Origin: an uncultured Acidimicrobiales bacterium
GTDB lineage: Bacteria; Actinomycetota; Acidimicrobiia; Acidimicrobiales; SZUA-35
Reading direction: 5' to 3'
Length of the DNA stretch: 64,000 bases
Assembly: GCA_938002965.1 (NCBI GenBank)
Contig: CALKZY010000018.1
Location: forward strand, 242,736-306,735
Shown here: positions 47,086-57,000 of the stretch, in pieces
How the letters are laid out: every line of letters begins with the position of its first letter
How positions within the stretch are numbered: the stretch's first letter is position 1
Translations under genes and position numbers: made by a program
Notes under the pieces: generated by a model
Databases searched by the model: none
The model's input: only the letters and a program-made list of their open reading frames with translations
What the model was told of the DNA's origin: nothing

Positions 47086-47970
47086 ATGTCCAACCAGACC
47101 CGCGCCACCTTGCGAGCCATCGCAGTGGCGTGGGTTTTTGGTATTGGGGGCCTCCTTGCCATTGGTCAAGCAGTGGCTGCTGCCAAGTCAAATCCCGAGA
47201 TGCCGAAGTTGGCCGACACAGCCGAATCAACCGAGCTCGACCTCGAGATAGCCAGTCAGCAGTCTCTCGTCGATGCCGACTCAATCAAGCCTCCAGGCCG
47301 GGGGGTCGGAGCGGAGCCCGCTGTCGAGGCACCAGGCGTACTTGGCCGGGGAACGCTGGTTGTTCACGCCAAGAGCGCCGTCTTGATGACCTATGACAGC
47401 CCAGGCTCAACGACTACGGTGGCGCAGCTGACAAACCCAACTCGTCACGGCACTCCCCTCGTGCTCCAGGCCATCACTCCCCCAGACTCTCCCCAGCTCG
47501 ACACGGGTTGGGTGCAGGTTCTAATGCCCGTCCGGCCGAATGGGACGACGGCGTGGGTGTCCCTCAACGACGTCGAGACGTCGATCAATCCCTTCTCGAT
47601 CGAAGTCGACGTCGACGACTTCGAGCTGACCGTCAAGCGGCACGGGGCTGTCTACATGAAGGCACCGGTCGGAATAGGTGACGGGGATACGCCGACTCCG
47701 CAAGGCTCGTTCTTTCTCACCGACTTGTTGAAGACGAGCGATCCCAACGGCATCTATGGACCATTCGCTTACGGACTCTCCGGATACAGCGAAACCTTGA
47801 CGTCATTCAACGGTGGTGAGGGCGTCATCGGTATTCACGGAACGAACGAACCCTGGGCGTTGGGAAGCAACGTCAGTCATGGCTGTGTCCGAGTGGATAA
47901 TGCAGTGATTGAAGCCCTGTCGACCTTCTTGCCCCTTGGTACCCCTGTTACCATCGGCGTCGAACCATAG
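47086..47970 (+). CDS. L,D-transpeptidase (YkuD domain)
   Basis: 294 aa from ATG 47086 (the frame is open upstream inside the acidic gene but reads as its shadow). An N-terminal hydrophobic segment (about 9-29) targets the cell envelope. The YkuD domain has GIHGTNEPWALGSNVSHGCVR, with catalytic Cys at about 266 and the upstream His. It would form 3-3 cross-links in peptidoglycan or attach proteins to it. It lies 13 bp after the acidic membrane protein, which suggests joint expression in wall maintenance. Confidence 0.93.
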   Translation: MSNQTRATLRAIAVAWVFGIGGLLAIGQAVAAAKSNPEMPKLADTAESTELDLEIASQQSLVDADSIKPPGRGVGAEPAVEAPGVLGRGTLVVHAKSAVLMTYDSPGSTTTVAQLTNPTRHGTPLVLQAITPPDSPQLDTGWVQVLMPVRPNGTTAWVSLNDVETSINPFSIEVDVDDFELTVKRHGAVYMKAPVGIGDGDTPTPQGSFFLTDLLKTSDPNGIYGPFAYGLSGYSETLTSFNGGEGVIGIHGTNEPWALGSNVSHGCVRVDNAVIEALSTFLPLGTPVTIGVEP

Positions 47971-48020
47971 ACCTCCGATCCGTCACCGGACGATGGCCCG
48001 GAGCGGACGAAAGGTCCACG

Positions 48021-48974
48021 TTGACTCTGAACTCAGACATCAGCACGCATTCGGCGGTGCCCGATCCTCGCAATGCCGACGTCCAGATCTACATAAACGG
48101 AGAGTTCTTTCAGCGCGACGAAGCCAAGATCTCGGTCTTCGACAGCGGTTTTCTGGTGGGTGACGGCATCTGGGAGGGAATCCGGCTCCACCATGGCGAG
48201 TTTGCCTTTCTCGATCGGCACCTCGATCGCCTAGAAGCAGCGGCCGCCGCCACCGCCATGGAAATCGGCGACCGGGACTTCCTGACTGAAGTACTGCAGT
48301 CGGTCGTCGCTCGCAACAACATGACCGACGACGTTCACCTGCGGCTCATGATCACCAGAGGCGACAAGAAGACGCCCTCACAACACCCGTCGAACGTCAT
48401 CGGCGGTGTCAACATGGTCATCATTGCCGAACACAAGCGACCGAACCCAGCGGTCTCGGCCAATGGACTGTCGTTGTACACCACCACGATCCGACGGCCG
48501 CCCCCCGACACTCTTGATCAAAAGCTCAATTGTCACTCGAAACTTCACGAAGTGATCGCACTCATTCAGGCGGTAAATGCCGGAGCTGACGAAGCTCTCA
48601 TGCTGGATCCGATGGGGGCCGTGGCCACCTGCAACGCGACCAACTTCTTCATCGTTCGTGACGGCGAGGTCTGGACCTCGACCGGGCAATACAATTTGAA
48701 CGGCATCACCCGGGAGGTGGTGTTGCAGGTGGCAACCGATCACGGTCTTACAACCCGGGCTCAGCCCTTCTCGCTGACGGACGTCTACTCCGCCGACGAG
48801 GCGTTCGCCACCGGCACGTTCGCCGGACTCACACCGGTGCGCGAGGTTGATGGCCGGACGATTGGTGACCAACCGCTTCCGGGCTCTGTGACCGCTTCGC
48901 TTTCGACCTGGTACCACCAGGCCGTCGCCGACGATGTCGCTCAACGCAAGTCCATCCGGGCAACCGCCGACTAG
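48021..48974 (+). CDS. Class IV PLP-dependent aminotransferase (branched-chain aminotransferase-like)
   Basis: 317 aa. The start is TTG 48021 with GAAAGG 6 nt upstream. The fold-type IV pattern is clear: VFDSGFLVGDGIWEGIR, the PLP-lysine segment DQKLNCHSKLHEV (Lys at about 167) and CNATNFFIVRDGEVWT with DALM-type phosphate contacts. It could act on branched-chain amino acids, D-amino acids or 4-amino-4-deoxychorismate; the sequence does not decide. The sulfotransferase-like gene follows after only 7 bp. Confidence 0.85.
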   Translation: MTLNSDISTHSAVPDPRNADVQIYINGEFFQRDEAKISVFDSGFLVGDGIWEGIRLHHGEFAFLDRHLDRLEAAAAATAMEIGDRDFLTEVLQSVVARNNMTDDVHLRLMITRGDKKTPSQHPSNVIGGVNMVIIAEHKRPNPAVSANGLSLYTTTIRRPPPDTLDQKLNCHSKLHEVIALIQAVNAGADEALMLDPMGAVATCNATNFFIVRDGEVWTSTGQYNLNGITREVVLQVATDHGLTTRAQPFSLTDVYSADEAFATGTFAGLTPVREVDGRTIGDQPLPGSVTASLSTWYHQAVADDVAQRKSIRATAD

Positions 48975-48981
48975 ACCCAGC

Positions 48982-49707
48982 ATGGAGACGGTCCAACGAA
49001 TCCACATGTGGTCGAGCCCGCGAAACGTCTCGACGGCGATGATGTATGCCTGGCGTCAGCGCAACGACACCACGGTCGTCGATGAGCCGCTTTATGCCTT
49101 TTACCTCGCCAAGACTGGACGCGACCACCCGGGCTTCGATGAGGTGATCGCATCCCAGGAAACCGACGGGCCGACGGTGATCGGCCGCGTTCTTGAGGGC
49201 CCGTACCCGACGCCGGTCGTGTTCTTCAAACAGATGGCCAAGCATCTGCTTGATCTCGACAGATCGTTCATCGCCCGAGCCGACAATGTTCTCCTCACCC
49301 GTGACCCCCATGAAATGTTGACATCCCTCCAGGAGAATCTCGACGAAATCACCATCGACGACACCGGCTTTGTCGAGTTGGTGGAGATCCTCGATTCCAC
49401 GTTGGCCGGGGGCCGCACGCCGGTGGTGGTTGACTCCAGGCATCTCCTGGCTGACCCAGAGGCGGTCCTCGGACAGCTGTGCGAACGACTCGGTCTGCCG
49501 TTTGATGTCGGCATGCTTCACTGGGAGACGGGCCCCAAGCCCGAGGACGGCATCTGGGCGAAGTATTGGTATGCCAAGGTGCACAGTTCCACTGGCTGGG
49601 CCCCATGGCAGGCAAAGGACGTCGCCCTACGTCCAGGCTTGGAGCCGGTGCTTGAGCAATCGCAGATGCTATACGATCGTCTTCGACCATATTCTCTGGA
49701 GCCGTGA
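48982..49707 (+). CDS. Sulfotransferase-like P-loop protein paired with aminotransferase
   Basis: 241 aa. RIHMWSSPRNVSTAMMYAW (about 6-24) is a PAPS/P-loop-type N-terminus. DEPLYAFYLAKTGRDHPG, ADNVLLTRDPHEML, VVVDSRHLLADPEAVLGQLC and GLPF are also visible. The sequence matches the N-terminal domain I recall from plant branched-chain aminotransferase-like proteins, where it is fused to a class IV aminotransferase. Here the two are separate but adjacent (7 bp). The reaction is unknown; the pairing suggests action on a common substrate. Confidence 0.78.
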   Translation: METVQRIHMWSSPRNVSTAMMYAWRQRNDTTVVDEPLYAFYLAKTGRDHPGFDEVIASQETDGPTVIGRVLEGPYPTPVVFFKQMAKHLLDLDRSFIARADNVLLTRDPHEMLTSLQENLDEITIDDTGFVELVEILDSTLAGGRTPVVVDSRHLLADPEAVLGQLCERLGLPFDVGMLHWETGPKPEDGIWAKYWYAKVHSSTGWAPWQAKDVALRPGLEPVLEQSQMLYDRLRPYSLEP

Positions 49708-49741
49708 GAAGACCTCGTAGCCGACTGGCCGGTGGGCGCTG

Positions 49742-51091
49742 ATGCGATGGCAGCCCGAACCGGCGGCTGCATTGCCGACCGTGTTGGTGTTGCTGGCGGC
49801 GCTATGGGCTCTCGCATCATGCGGCTCAGCCGAATCAACACCCTCCAGCAGCACCGCTGTACAGGCCGAGGCTGAAGACGATGCTTCGGTCGCGAGCGAC
49901 TCCAGCGCGTCTGAGTCGGCGTTGGATGAGCCATCTACTTGCGACGTTGAGTCCCCCGGCCGCGATAGTGGAGCTGGATCGGCAACCCTCGCCAGCATGG
50001 ATCTTGGACTCCGGCCGGACCTTCAGGTCAGCGGAAACCGACTGGTCCCTGGTGCTTCCGTGATCGGTTTCGATCAACCCACGGTTATCGATCTGCCGGA
50101 GAACCCGCAGTGGGTTTTGTCTGGGCCATCGGAGAACGCAGGCAACATCGTGCCGGATTGGATCGTGGTTCTCGAGTCAGGAGCGGCCGTCGCGGTGGCT
50201 CCCGATGGTCGACTCAGCCCGCTGACCGCCACCCATGATGAGGGACCCCCGGTGGTGGTGCCCGGTGAGTCGCTTAGTCTGGCCCATCTTGGCCAGGAGC
50301 GTGAAGCGTTCAACGATCCGCTCCCCGACACCCGGGTTGTCGAAAGCGGGCGCTGGGCGGCTGCTTTGGTTGGTCCGACCGGTCGGTACGGCCACGGGGT
50401 ACTTGGCGACAAGTTGGAGGCCGGCGGGGTCGAACTCATCGACCGTTGTGCCGACGACCGAATCCTGATCGAAGTCGATCCGCCTGATGTGATCGAAGGC
50501 CTGGCTCCGCTACTAGTTGACGCCGAGGTCTCACCGACCGGCGACCTCTTAGTACTCGTGACCGTGAGCAACGCCGACGACGGGGCACGTCTGGTCACCT
50601 TCGACTCAGCAGGTAACGTGGTCGCCGAATCCGAGCCGATCGGATCCGGCAATCGCTGGCGAAATCAACTAGCTGCTGGCCCAGTGGGGCCGGGCGGCTC
50701 GTTCGCCGTGGTCGACGTTCGCACTCCGCACATCGATGGGACAGTCCAATGGTTCGCGCTCGACACCGACCGAGCAACCCTGAAGCTTGTGTCGTCCAGC
50801 GAACCGGCCTTCACCACTCACGCCATTGGGTCCCGGAATCTGGACCTCGGTGCGGCCGTCGATGTTGATGGCGACGGTCGGCAGGAAATCGTCGTGCCCT
50901 CAGCCCAACGAAATCGGCTGACGGCGCTTCGCCCTGGCCAAGACGACGGACATGGTCTGGCGAATTCGGTTGTCGTAGCCACCGCCGAGCTTTCTGGTCG
51001 CATGACCACGAACCTAGGTGTACGTCGAAACGGTGCCGCTACCGCTCTCGCTGTTGGCATCGACGGCCAACAACTGCTGATTTTCGACTGA
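49742..51091 (+). CDS. Secreted lipoprotein with beta-propeller-like repeats
   Basis: 449 aa. The N-terminal signal ends in the lipobox LASC (Cys at about 27), followed by a Ser/Asp-rich linker. The rest is beta-rich, with LLVDAEVSPTGDLLVLVTV and an FG-GAP/EF-like motif LGAAVDVDGDGRQEIVVPS (about 379-397), suggesting a propeller. The family is not recognised. It begins 34 bp after the P-loop gene and ends 88 bp before the unknown triad. It could belong with either. Confidence 0.7.
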   Translation: MRWQPEPAAALPTVLVLLAALWALASCGSAESTPSSSTAVQAEAEDDASVASDSSASESALDEPSTCDVESPGRDSGAGSATLASMDLGLRPDLQVSGNRLVPGASVIGFDQPTVIDLPENPQWVLSGPSENAGNIVPDWIVVLESGAAVAVAPDGRLSPLTATHDEGPPVVVPGESLSLAHLGQEREAFNDPLPDTRVVESGRWAAALVGPTGRYGHGVLGDKLEAGGVELIDRCADDRILIEVDPPDVIEGLAPLLVDAEVSPTGDLLVLVTVSNADDGARLVTFDSAGNVVAESEPIGSGNRWRNQLAAGPVGPGGSFAVVDVRTPHIDGTVQWFALDTDRATLKLVSSSEPAFTTHAIGSRNLDLGAAVDVDGDGRQEIVVPSAQRNRLTALRPGQDDGHGLANSVVVATAELSGRMTTNLGVRRNGAATALAVGIDGQQLLIFD

Positions 51092-51179
51092 CCGCCCGTC
51101 GATAACTGACTCCAGACGGCGGCCGGAACTTTTCTTGCGCAGTTCCGTCACGCGGGCTGTCGAGCGGGGTTAACAAGGC

Positions 51180-52127
51180 ATGACCGACGTTGCCGTTCTT
51201 CCCCGCCAACTAGAGCAATCGGTCCGACTGCTGGCTGAAGCGTCGGAGGTAATCCAGCTGTCCGCCAAACGACTGGACCGTGCCGAGCGCAGCACCGTCT
51301 TCAATGACGCCGATCGAAGCTTTTCGGCCAGAGGCTTCATCGCCAGCAGTCGCCATACCACCGACGATTTGACACAAGCCTCCCAAGTAGTCCGGGCTTT
51401 GAGTGATCATGTCCAGCTCACTCTGACCCGGATCATTGCTGCTGACGACGGCGGCGCAGCAGCAAATGCCGACCCGACCCCCGGTCACCTCCTCCGACCG
51501 GGGGTCGGGTTCGGATCCTCAGGACTGAGCGATGCCGGATCAATGTGGCTCAACCTCTACACGTTGGCGAGCATGGCCGACGACGCACCCAGGGTTTCGC
51601 CCACCGTTGCCGCACTTGGATCAAAGGGTGGTCGACCAGTCGCTACTTACCAGGCCGTCCGACAGGTCGCTGAGGAGGCATCGGGGCTAGCGCCTGTCAT
51701 TCTCCAGCACAGTCAACGGCCCGCCACCATCGCCGGAGATGCACTGAAGCGCGCCGCCCAGGTCTCACCTTGGGCTGACGAGATAACTCTGGCTGGCGCT
51801 CGAACCTCGGTCACGCTCTCTCGTCTCAGCACTGCGGCTTCAGCATCAAAGGTTCTTCCCGTGGCCAAAGCTGCCGGGACATACGGTGTTGGCACCATAA
51901 GTGTCGCCCTTGACACAACGACCGCAGTCGAGAGCTTCCTCGACGGTGACAAGGAGAAAGGCGCAATCTATGCCATTCGTGCGGCCGGCGGCACGGCAAC
52001 GATGATTCCGGGGATGCAAGTCGTCGGGCTGTCCGTAGTTGGTGCTACCTATGTGGTGGAGTATCGCGAAGAGATTTGGGGTGGTTTCATGTCGGCTGTC
52101 GACTTTGCCGAGGATGTCGTCCGGTGA
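51180..52127 (+). CDS. Uncharacterised protein, helical N-terminus and glycine-zipper C-terminus
   Basis: 315 aa, family not recognised. The N-terminal 90 residues look alpha-helical (LEQSVRLLAEASEVIQLSAK...), reminiscent of ESX/WXG100-type bundles but without a WxG motif. The C-terminal 70 residues alternate Ala/Gly/Val hydrophobics (TYGVGTISVALDTTTAVESF, MIPGMQVVGLSVVGATYVV) and may insert in or associate with membranes, as in pretoxin regions. It overlaps the next gene by GTGA. The neighbours are unknown too, so a role as a secreted effector or membrane partner is only a hypothesis. Confidence 0.6.
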   Translation: MTDVAVLPRQLEQSVRLLAEASEVIQLSAKRLDRAERSTVFNDADRSFSARGFIASSRHTTDDLTQASQVVRALSDHVQLTLTRIIAADDGGAAANADPTPGHLLRPGVGFGSSGLSDAGSMWLNLYTLASMADDAPRVSPTVAALGSKGGRPVATYQAVRQVAEEASGLAPVILQHSQRPATIAGDALKRAAQVSPWADEITLAGARTSVTLSRLSTAASASKVLPVAKAAGTYGVGTISVALDTTTAVESFLDGDKEKGAIYAIRAAGGTATMIPGMQVVGLSVVGATYVVEYREEIWGGFMSAVDFAEDVVR

Positions 52128-53059
52128 CCGAGTCCCAGGTCAATGAAGTCGCCGCAGATCACGGCGACGAACAGCTCCCGGAGACTGCTGACTGGTCTGG
52201 CGCTCCCATTGGTCAGCGATACAGACTTTGGCGAAAGCGCAAAGACATACCGGAACAGCTTCCCTGGGTTCAGGCATCGCCTTGGGCAGCTGACAATTAT
52301 CTCTTCGCGGTGATCGCCACTATGGCGATTTGGTTTCCCCTGGCCGCAGCCTTGGGCCTCGTGGGGTTCCGGTGGATCATGATGATCGCCCTGGCAGTTC
52401 CGATGTCAGCGCTTGGGGTGCTTGGGCTGATGACTGGTAGGAACATGTCGCTTGTCACCGTCGACGAAAGTGGGATCTGGCTGCGACATCGAGGTTTGCG
52501 TTGGTGGCCCACTGGAAGAGTTCTCCGCCTCGCCGCTGACCGCTTCCTACCGGCCAGCGAGATTGGGCAGACCTGGATCATCGAGGGCGGCGCCATCATG
52601 ACAGTTCAGTCGTTCTTCGCCTTCAACAAGATGCCCATCGGTCAAGGGCAGTCGACCGTCGAGCGGCACGCCACGACCGCTCTGTTGATCCAACAAACCC
52701 GCAAGGGCCTCGAAACCGATTATTGGTTACTCGCCTACAACCAACCAGAAAGCCTGGCTGCAGCCGTGGCCTTGAGTGCCGAGGGCGCCTGGCGCGGCGA
52801 GACCACATCGGAACGTTTACAAGAGCTGTACGGCATTCGACCTGTCAGCTTCGACCAACCGGAAGAAGGTACCGAGACCATGACCTCATACGTAGCCGCT
52901 GAGCGGACCATGACCAAGCTAGAACCGGCAGAGGGCGAGCTTTTGCCCCACGGAACCGGCGGCCCTCAGGACCGGCGTCCGCCATTGCTTCGGGGAACGG
53001 TCGATGTGTTCACTCGTTCGGTCGCAATGGGGGGGTGCCGTGACGGTTCAGACCGCTGA
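52124..53059 (+). CDS. Uncharacterised two-helix membrane protein with PH-like domain
   Basis: 311 aa from GTG 52124, overlapping the previous stop (GTGA). Two membrane helices lie at about residues 60-82 and 84-104. A beta-rich part follows (about 108-200: LVTVDESGIWLRHRGLRWWP), suggestive of a bacterial PH-like fold, then a variable C-terminus. The family is not recognised. Its last 20 bases overlap the start of the following gene, which indicates an operon of three. Confidence 0.6.
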   Translation: MTESQVNEVAADHGDEQLPETADWSGAPIGQRYRLWRKRKDIPEQLPWVQASPWAADNYLFAVIATMAIWFPLAAALGLVGFRWIMMIALAVPMSALGVLGLMTGRNMSLVTVDESGIWLRHRGLRWWPTGRVLRLAADRFLPASEIGQTWIIEGGAIMTVQSFFAFNKMPIGQGQSTVERHATTALLIQQTRKGLETDYWLLAYNQPESLAAAVALSAEGAWRGETTSERLQELYGIRPVSFDQPEEGTETMTSYVAAERTMTKLEPAEGELLPHGTGGPQDRRPPLLRGTVDVFTRSVAMGGCRDGSDR

Positions 53060-53534
53060 ACAACCTGAACCAGGTCACCCAGCCGAGCAGTTCTCGTTTC
53101 ACGGTGAGTTCAACACAGCCGACGGTGCACAGTACCTCGTAGGGGTTCTGGCCGAGGACGGCACCGTCGACACTACGGAGTGGACTCACAGCGACATGGC
53201 GGGTTGGCTGGTGGAGAGGGCAGGGTCAGGTGACCATGACATGCCGGAGCAGCTCTACCAGTTCCCCGATGAGGAGTCGATGAAGAGCGCACTCCGGTTT
53301 CTTCATGCCGCGGCTGCCCGACGAACCGATATTCGAGTGATGGCCGACAGCTCACGCCCCAACCCGCAGGTTTTCAGGCGAGCGGTGATTTACGAGATGA
53401 GTGACTCCGTTTGGATGCTGGAACATATCCGACCCGCTGATGAGGGTCGCTACCTGCGGTTGCGTTCCACCGGTCGCCACGACCTCGAAACGTATCTGGG
53501 GCAATTGATCCTGCCTGAGGAGTCCCCGAAGTGA
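53040..53534 (+). CDS. Uncharacterised cytosolic protein of the triad
   Basis: 164 aa. The start is GTG 53040, preceded by a run of seven G four bases upstream, an apparent strong ribosome site. It has no signal or membrane segment. It contains FSFHGEFNTADGAQYLVGVL, QLYQFPDEESMKSALRFLHA and a C-terminal LEHIRPADEGRYLRL. No family recognised. The 20-bp overlap with the membrane protein and the shared strand make a functional link to both upstream genes likely. Confidence 0.6.
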   Translation: MTVQTAEQPEPGHPAEQFSFHGEFNTADGAQYLVGVLAEDGTVDTTEWTHSDMAGWLVERAGSGDHDMPEQLYQFPDEESMKSALRFLHAAAARRTDIRVMADSSRPNPQVFRRAVIYEMSDSVWMLEHIRPADEGRYLRLRSTGRHDLETYLGQLILPEESPK

Positions 53535-53540
53535 GAGCTG

Positions 53541-54002
53541 TCAGGGGTGGCTCGGCGATTCGGGCCGGTGTTCGTCGAGCACTACCGATGTTTGGACGTT
53601 GTTTACTCCTGGCACTCGCAGCACTTCGTTGAGGACGACGTCCCGCAGTTCGTCAAGGTCGGCGGCGCGAACAAGGACAGCGAAGTCGAACTGTCCGGCG
53701 CACAACCCGACCCACTCCACCCCGATCGTCGAGCTCAACTCTCCAGTCAACCCCGACCACGCTGATTGCTCACTTGAGACCAACAGTAAAGCTGTCACTC
53801 CGAGACCGATCGCCTTGTGGTCGACCGAAGCATGGAACCCTCTGATCACGCCGTCGTCGACCAACCGACCGAACCGAGAATATGCCGTGGCCCTGCTCAC
53901 ACCAACTCGGTCAGCGAGGGCAGGCACACTCAGCCGACCGTCGCTCATAAGGTGTTCAACAATCGTCCGGTCTATTTCATCCAGGTCGACCTGTTCTGAC
54001 AT
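53541..54002 (-). CDS. Lrp/AsnC family transcriptional regulator
   Basis: 153 aa. The N-terminal winged helix (DEIDRTIVEHLMSDGRLSV, VGVSRATAYSRFGRLVDDGV) and C-terminal RAM domain (GVTALLLVSSEQSAW, VRAADLDELRDVVLNEV) are standard for amino-acid-responsive Lrp/AsnC proteins. It is divergent from the indolepyruvate oxidoreductase gene with 91 bp between starts. That arrangement suggests it controls that gene, probably in response to an aromatic amino or keto acid. Confidence 0.92.
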   Translation of the reverse strand: MSEQVDLDEIDRTIVEHLMSDGRLSVPALADRVGVSRATAYSRFGRLVDDGVIRGFHASVDHKAIGLGVTALLLVSSEQSAWSGLTGELSSTIGVEWVGLCAGQFDFAVLVRAADLDELRDVVLNEVLRVPGVNNVQTSVVLDEHRPESPSHP

Positions 54003-54093
54003 ATAGTCTCGATTCTAGCCACTTAGGAATATGATCATCTAGTCTTAACATCAAAGCCTAGACATTTGATCTCAACCGAGAGAACTTGGTTGG
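54003..54093. promoter_or_regulatory. Divergent promoter/operator for Lrp-like regulator and indolepyruvate oxidoreductase
   Basis: The 91-bp AT-richer gap contains the palindrome ATGATCAT (about 54031-54038) and repeated CTAG-containing segments at about 54039 and 54057. An Lrp/AsnC site here is expected from the arrangement, but no consensus can be fitted with certainty. Confidence 0.5.
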
Positions 54094-57000
54094 ATGGCTA
54101 CTACTGCATACCGGCTGGAAGATCGCTATCTCCGACCGTCGGGGCGCGTCCACCTGACCGGGATCCAGGCCCTTACTCGGATTCCTATCGAACAACTGCG
54201 GGCCGATAGCAGCCAGGGGTTGAACACCGCAGCATTCGTCTCCGGTTACCCAGGATCACCGTTGGCTGGCTTGGACGGCGAGATGCGTCGAGCTATCGCT
54301 ATTACCGACGAAGCCGCCGGAGCAGAATCCGCAACTGATGCCGCCAGGATCGTCCACCAGCCAGCCGTCAACGAAGAGCTGGCGGCCACCGCTGTCATGG
54401 GGACCCAGCTGGCTGCAGCCCGCCACGACTGCCGCTACGACGGTGTCGTCGGCATCTGGTACGGCAAGGCTCCCGGCCTCCACCGAGCCACTGATGCGCT
54501 TCGGCACGCCGTCTTCTGCGGGACGAGTTCGTACGGTGGCGCCCTTGCCGTCGTCGGAGACGACCCCGAGTCAAAGTCCTCGACGATGCCGTCATCCTCG
54601 GATGCCGCACTAGTAGATCTTCACATGCCTATCCTCTATCCGGCCACGATCGCCGAGTGCCTGGAACTCGGACTGCATGGCATCGCAATGTCCCGGGCCA
54701 CCGGGCTCTGGTCGGCCCTGAAAATTGTCACCCCCATTGCTGACGGGAGTGGCAGTGTGCAACTGTCGCCCAACCACTTGTCCCCCATCCTGCCCACCCA
54801 CGAGATCGAAGGTGTCACCTGGCGGCCCCGGCCCTCCGCCCAGTTTCTGGGCAAACGAATGCTCGAGGTGGAACAGGAGTTTCATGAAGTCCGCTTGGAA
54901 CTGGCCCGCCAGTACGGCGTGCTGAATCAGCTCAACCGGCTTCCGTCCAACCCTTCGGACGCCTGGTTGGGCATCGTGGCCACCGGCTACACCTACAGCC
55001 AAGTAGTGGAGTCGTTCCGGAGGTTGGGATTGAGGTCGATGGCGGAGGTTTCCGATGCCGGGATTCGGCTTCTCCAACTCCGTCTGCCGGTTCCCTTTGA
55101 CCACGAGGTCGTGGCCACGTTCGCCCGAGACCTTCAGGAGATCATGGTGGTTGAGGAGAAGAACCCGACGCTGGAGAGCCTCATCCGAGACGCGCTGTAC
55201 TCGACCACACATCGCCCGCTCATCGTTGGCAAGGCCGATGAGGAAGGAAACCGTCTACTTCCGTCCCACGGGCTCCTAGACGCTGACACCATCGCGCCGG
55301 TGCTCCGTCGACGCTTGTCCTCTCGGTTGGGCGACCGTCTGACACCTCCGCCTCCACGGCCTCGTGAACTGATTCCGTTGGTTGCCAGTCGAACTCCGTT
55401 CTTTTGTTCCGGTTGCCCCCACAACTGGGGAACGAAGGTACCGGAGGGCTCTCTGGTGGGTATGGGAACAGGATGCCATGGCATGACGCTCCTCATGGAT
55501 GAGGACCGAGTCGGCGAGAGCGCCGGCATCACGGCCATGGGCAACGAGGGTGCCCAGTGGCTGGGAATGGCTCCGTTCGTCGACACCGCCCACTTCACCC
55601 AGAATCTTGGAGACGGCACCTACTTCCACTCAGCCCAGCTTGCCGTGCAGGCCGCCATCGGGGCCGGGGCCAATGTCACTTTCAAGTTGCTCTACAACGA
55701 CACGGTGGCCATGACCGGAGGGCAACAAGCGACGTTTCAGGTCGGTGTAGTTGAGTTGGCCAAGATCTTATTGCTTCAGGGGGTGGCACAGATTGCCATC
55801 ACTACCGATGACCCGGCCAGGTATCGCGCTGCCGATCTGCCCGGCACGGTGAAGGTCAGCTCGCGGACTGAGATCGTCGACATTCAACAGCGGCTGGCCC
55901 GGATTCCGGGGGTCACCGTTGTCATCCATGACCAGGAGTGCGCCGCCGAGATCCGGCGGGCTAGGCGTCGGGGCAAGGTTCAAACCCCAAAGACTAGGGT
56001 GGTTATCAACCATCGGATCTGCGAAGGGTGCGGCAACTGCGGTGACGTCAGCAACTGTCTGAGTGTGCAGCCGCTTGACACGCCACTGGGCCGCAAGACA
56101 ACCATTGATCAGGCGTCGTGCAATATCGACTTGTCCTGCCTTGGCGGTGATTGTCCTGCTTTCATGACCGTAGAAGTCAACGACGGAGGTGAATCAACTA
56201 CTCAGGCGGCGATGCCACAAACTGATCTGCCGATACCGACGCCGATGCACCTTGACACTTCGGGCCCTGGAGCGTCGGTTGCCATCAGAATGGTTGGCAT
56301 CGGGGGAACTGGTGTGGTCACCATCGCTCAAGTCCTCTCGGTCGCCGGTCTCATGTCTGGTTTGGAGGTCGATGGAGTCGATCAGACGGGCTTATCGCAA
56401 AAGGCGGGCCCTGTTGTCAGCGACATCACGCTGTCCCGACCGGGCAACCGTCGCACCAACCTCATTGGCGATGGCCTTGCCGATGTAATGTTGGCCTTCG
56501 ACCTGCTGGTGGCGGCCGGACCAAACGCCACCGCGCTCAGGCCCGGTGGTATCGTGATCGCCTCCACAACGGTTACGCCCACTGGCCGACAAGTAGCCGA
56601 CCCCTCTTCGGAGACCACCGAAGTCACCGAGCTAGTGGCCAACCTTGAACGACAAACCGGTCACCCCGCTCAGACGATTGGTGACGCGGCTCAAGCAGCG
56701 GCGGCACTCACCGGCGTACCAGAAACGGCCAACATGTTGGTCTTCGGGGCAGCCGTTCAGGCCGGTTTGATCCCCGTTCCGCTTGAGCAGATCACCGAGG
56801 CCATCACCTTGAATGCTGTGGCCGTCGATGCCAATCTCGCCGCGCTTACCTGGGGGCGGCTAGCCGTGCACGACCGGGACGCCTTTGACGACCACCTAGC
56901 TCGTAGCTTGCAAGCGACAAACGCCGTCAAGGTCCCTGCGCTACCCAAATCGCTGGATACCGCCATAGCCGCTCTCGGTCACTCGGATTCACAACCGTTG

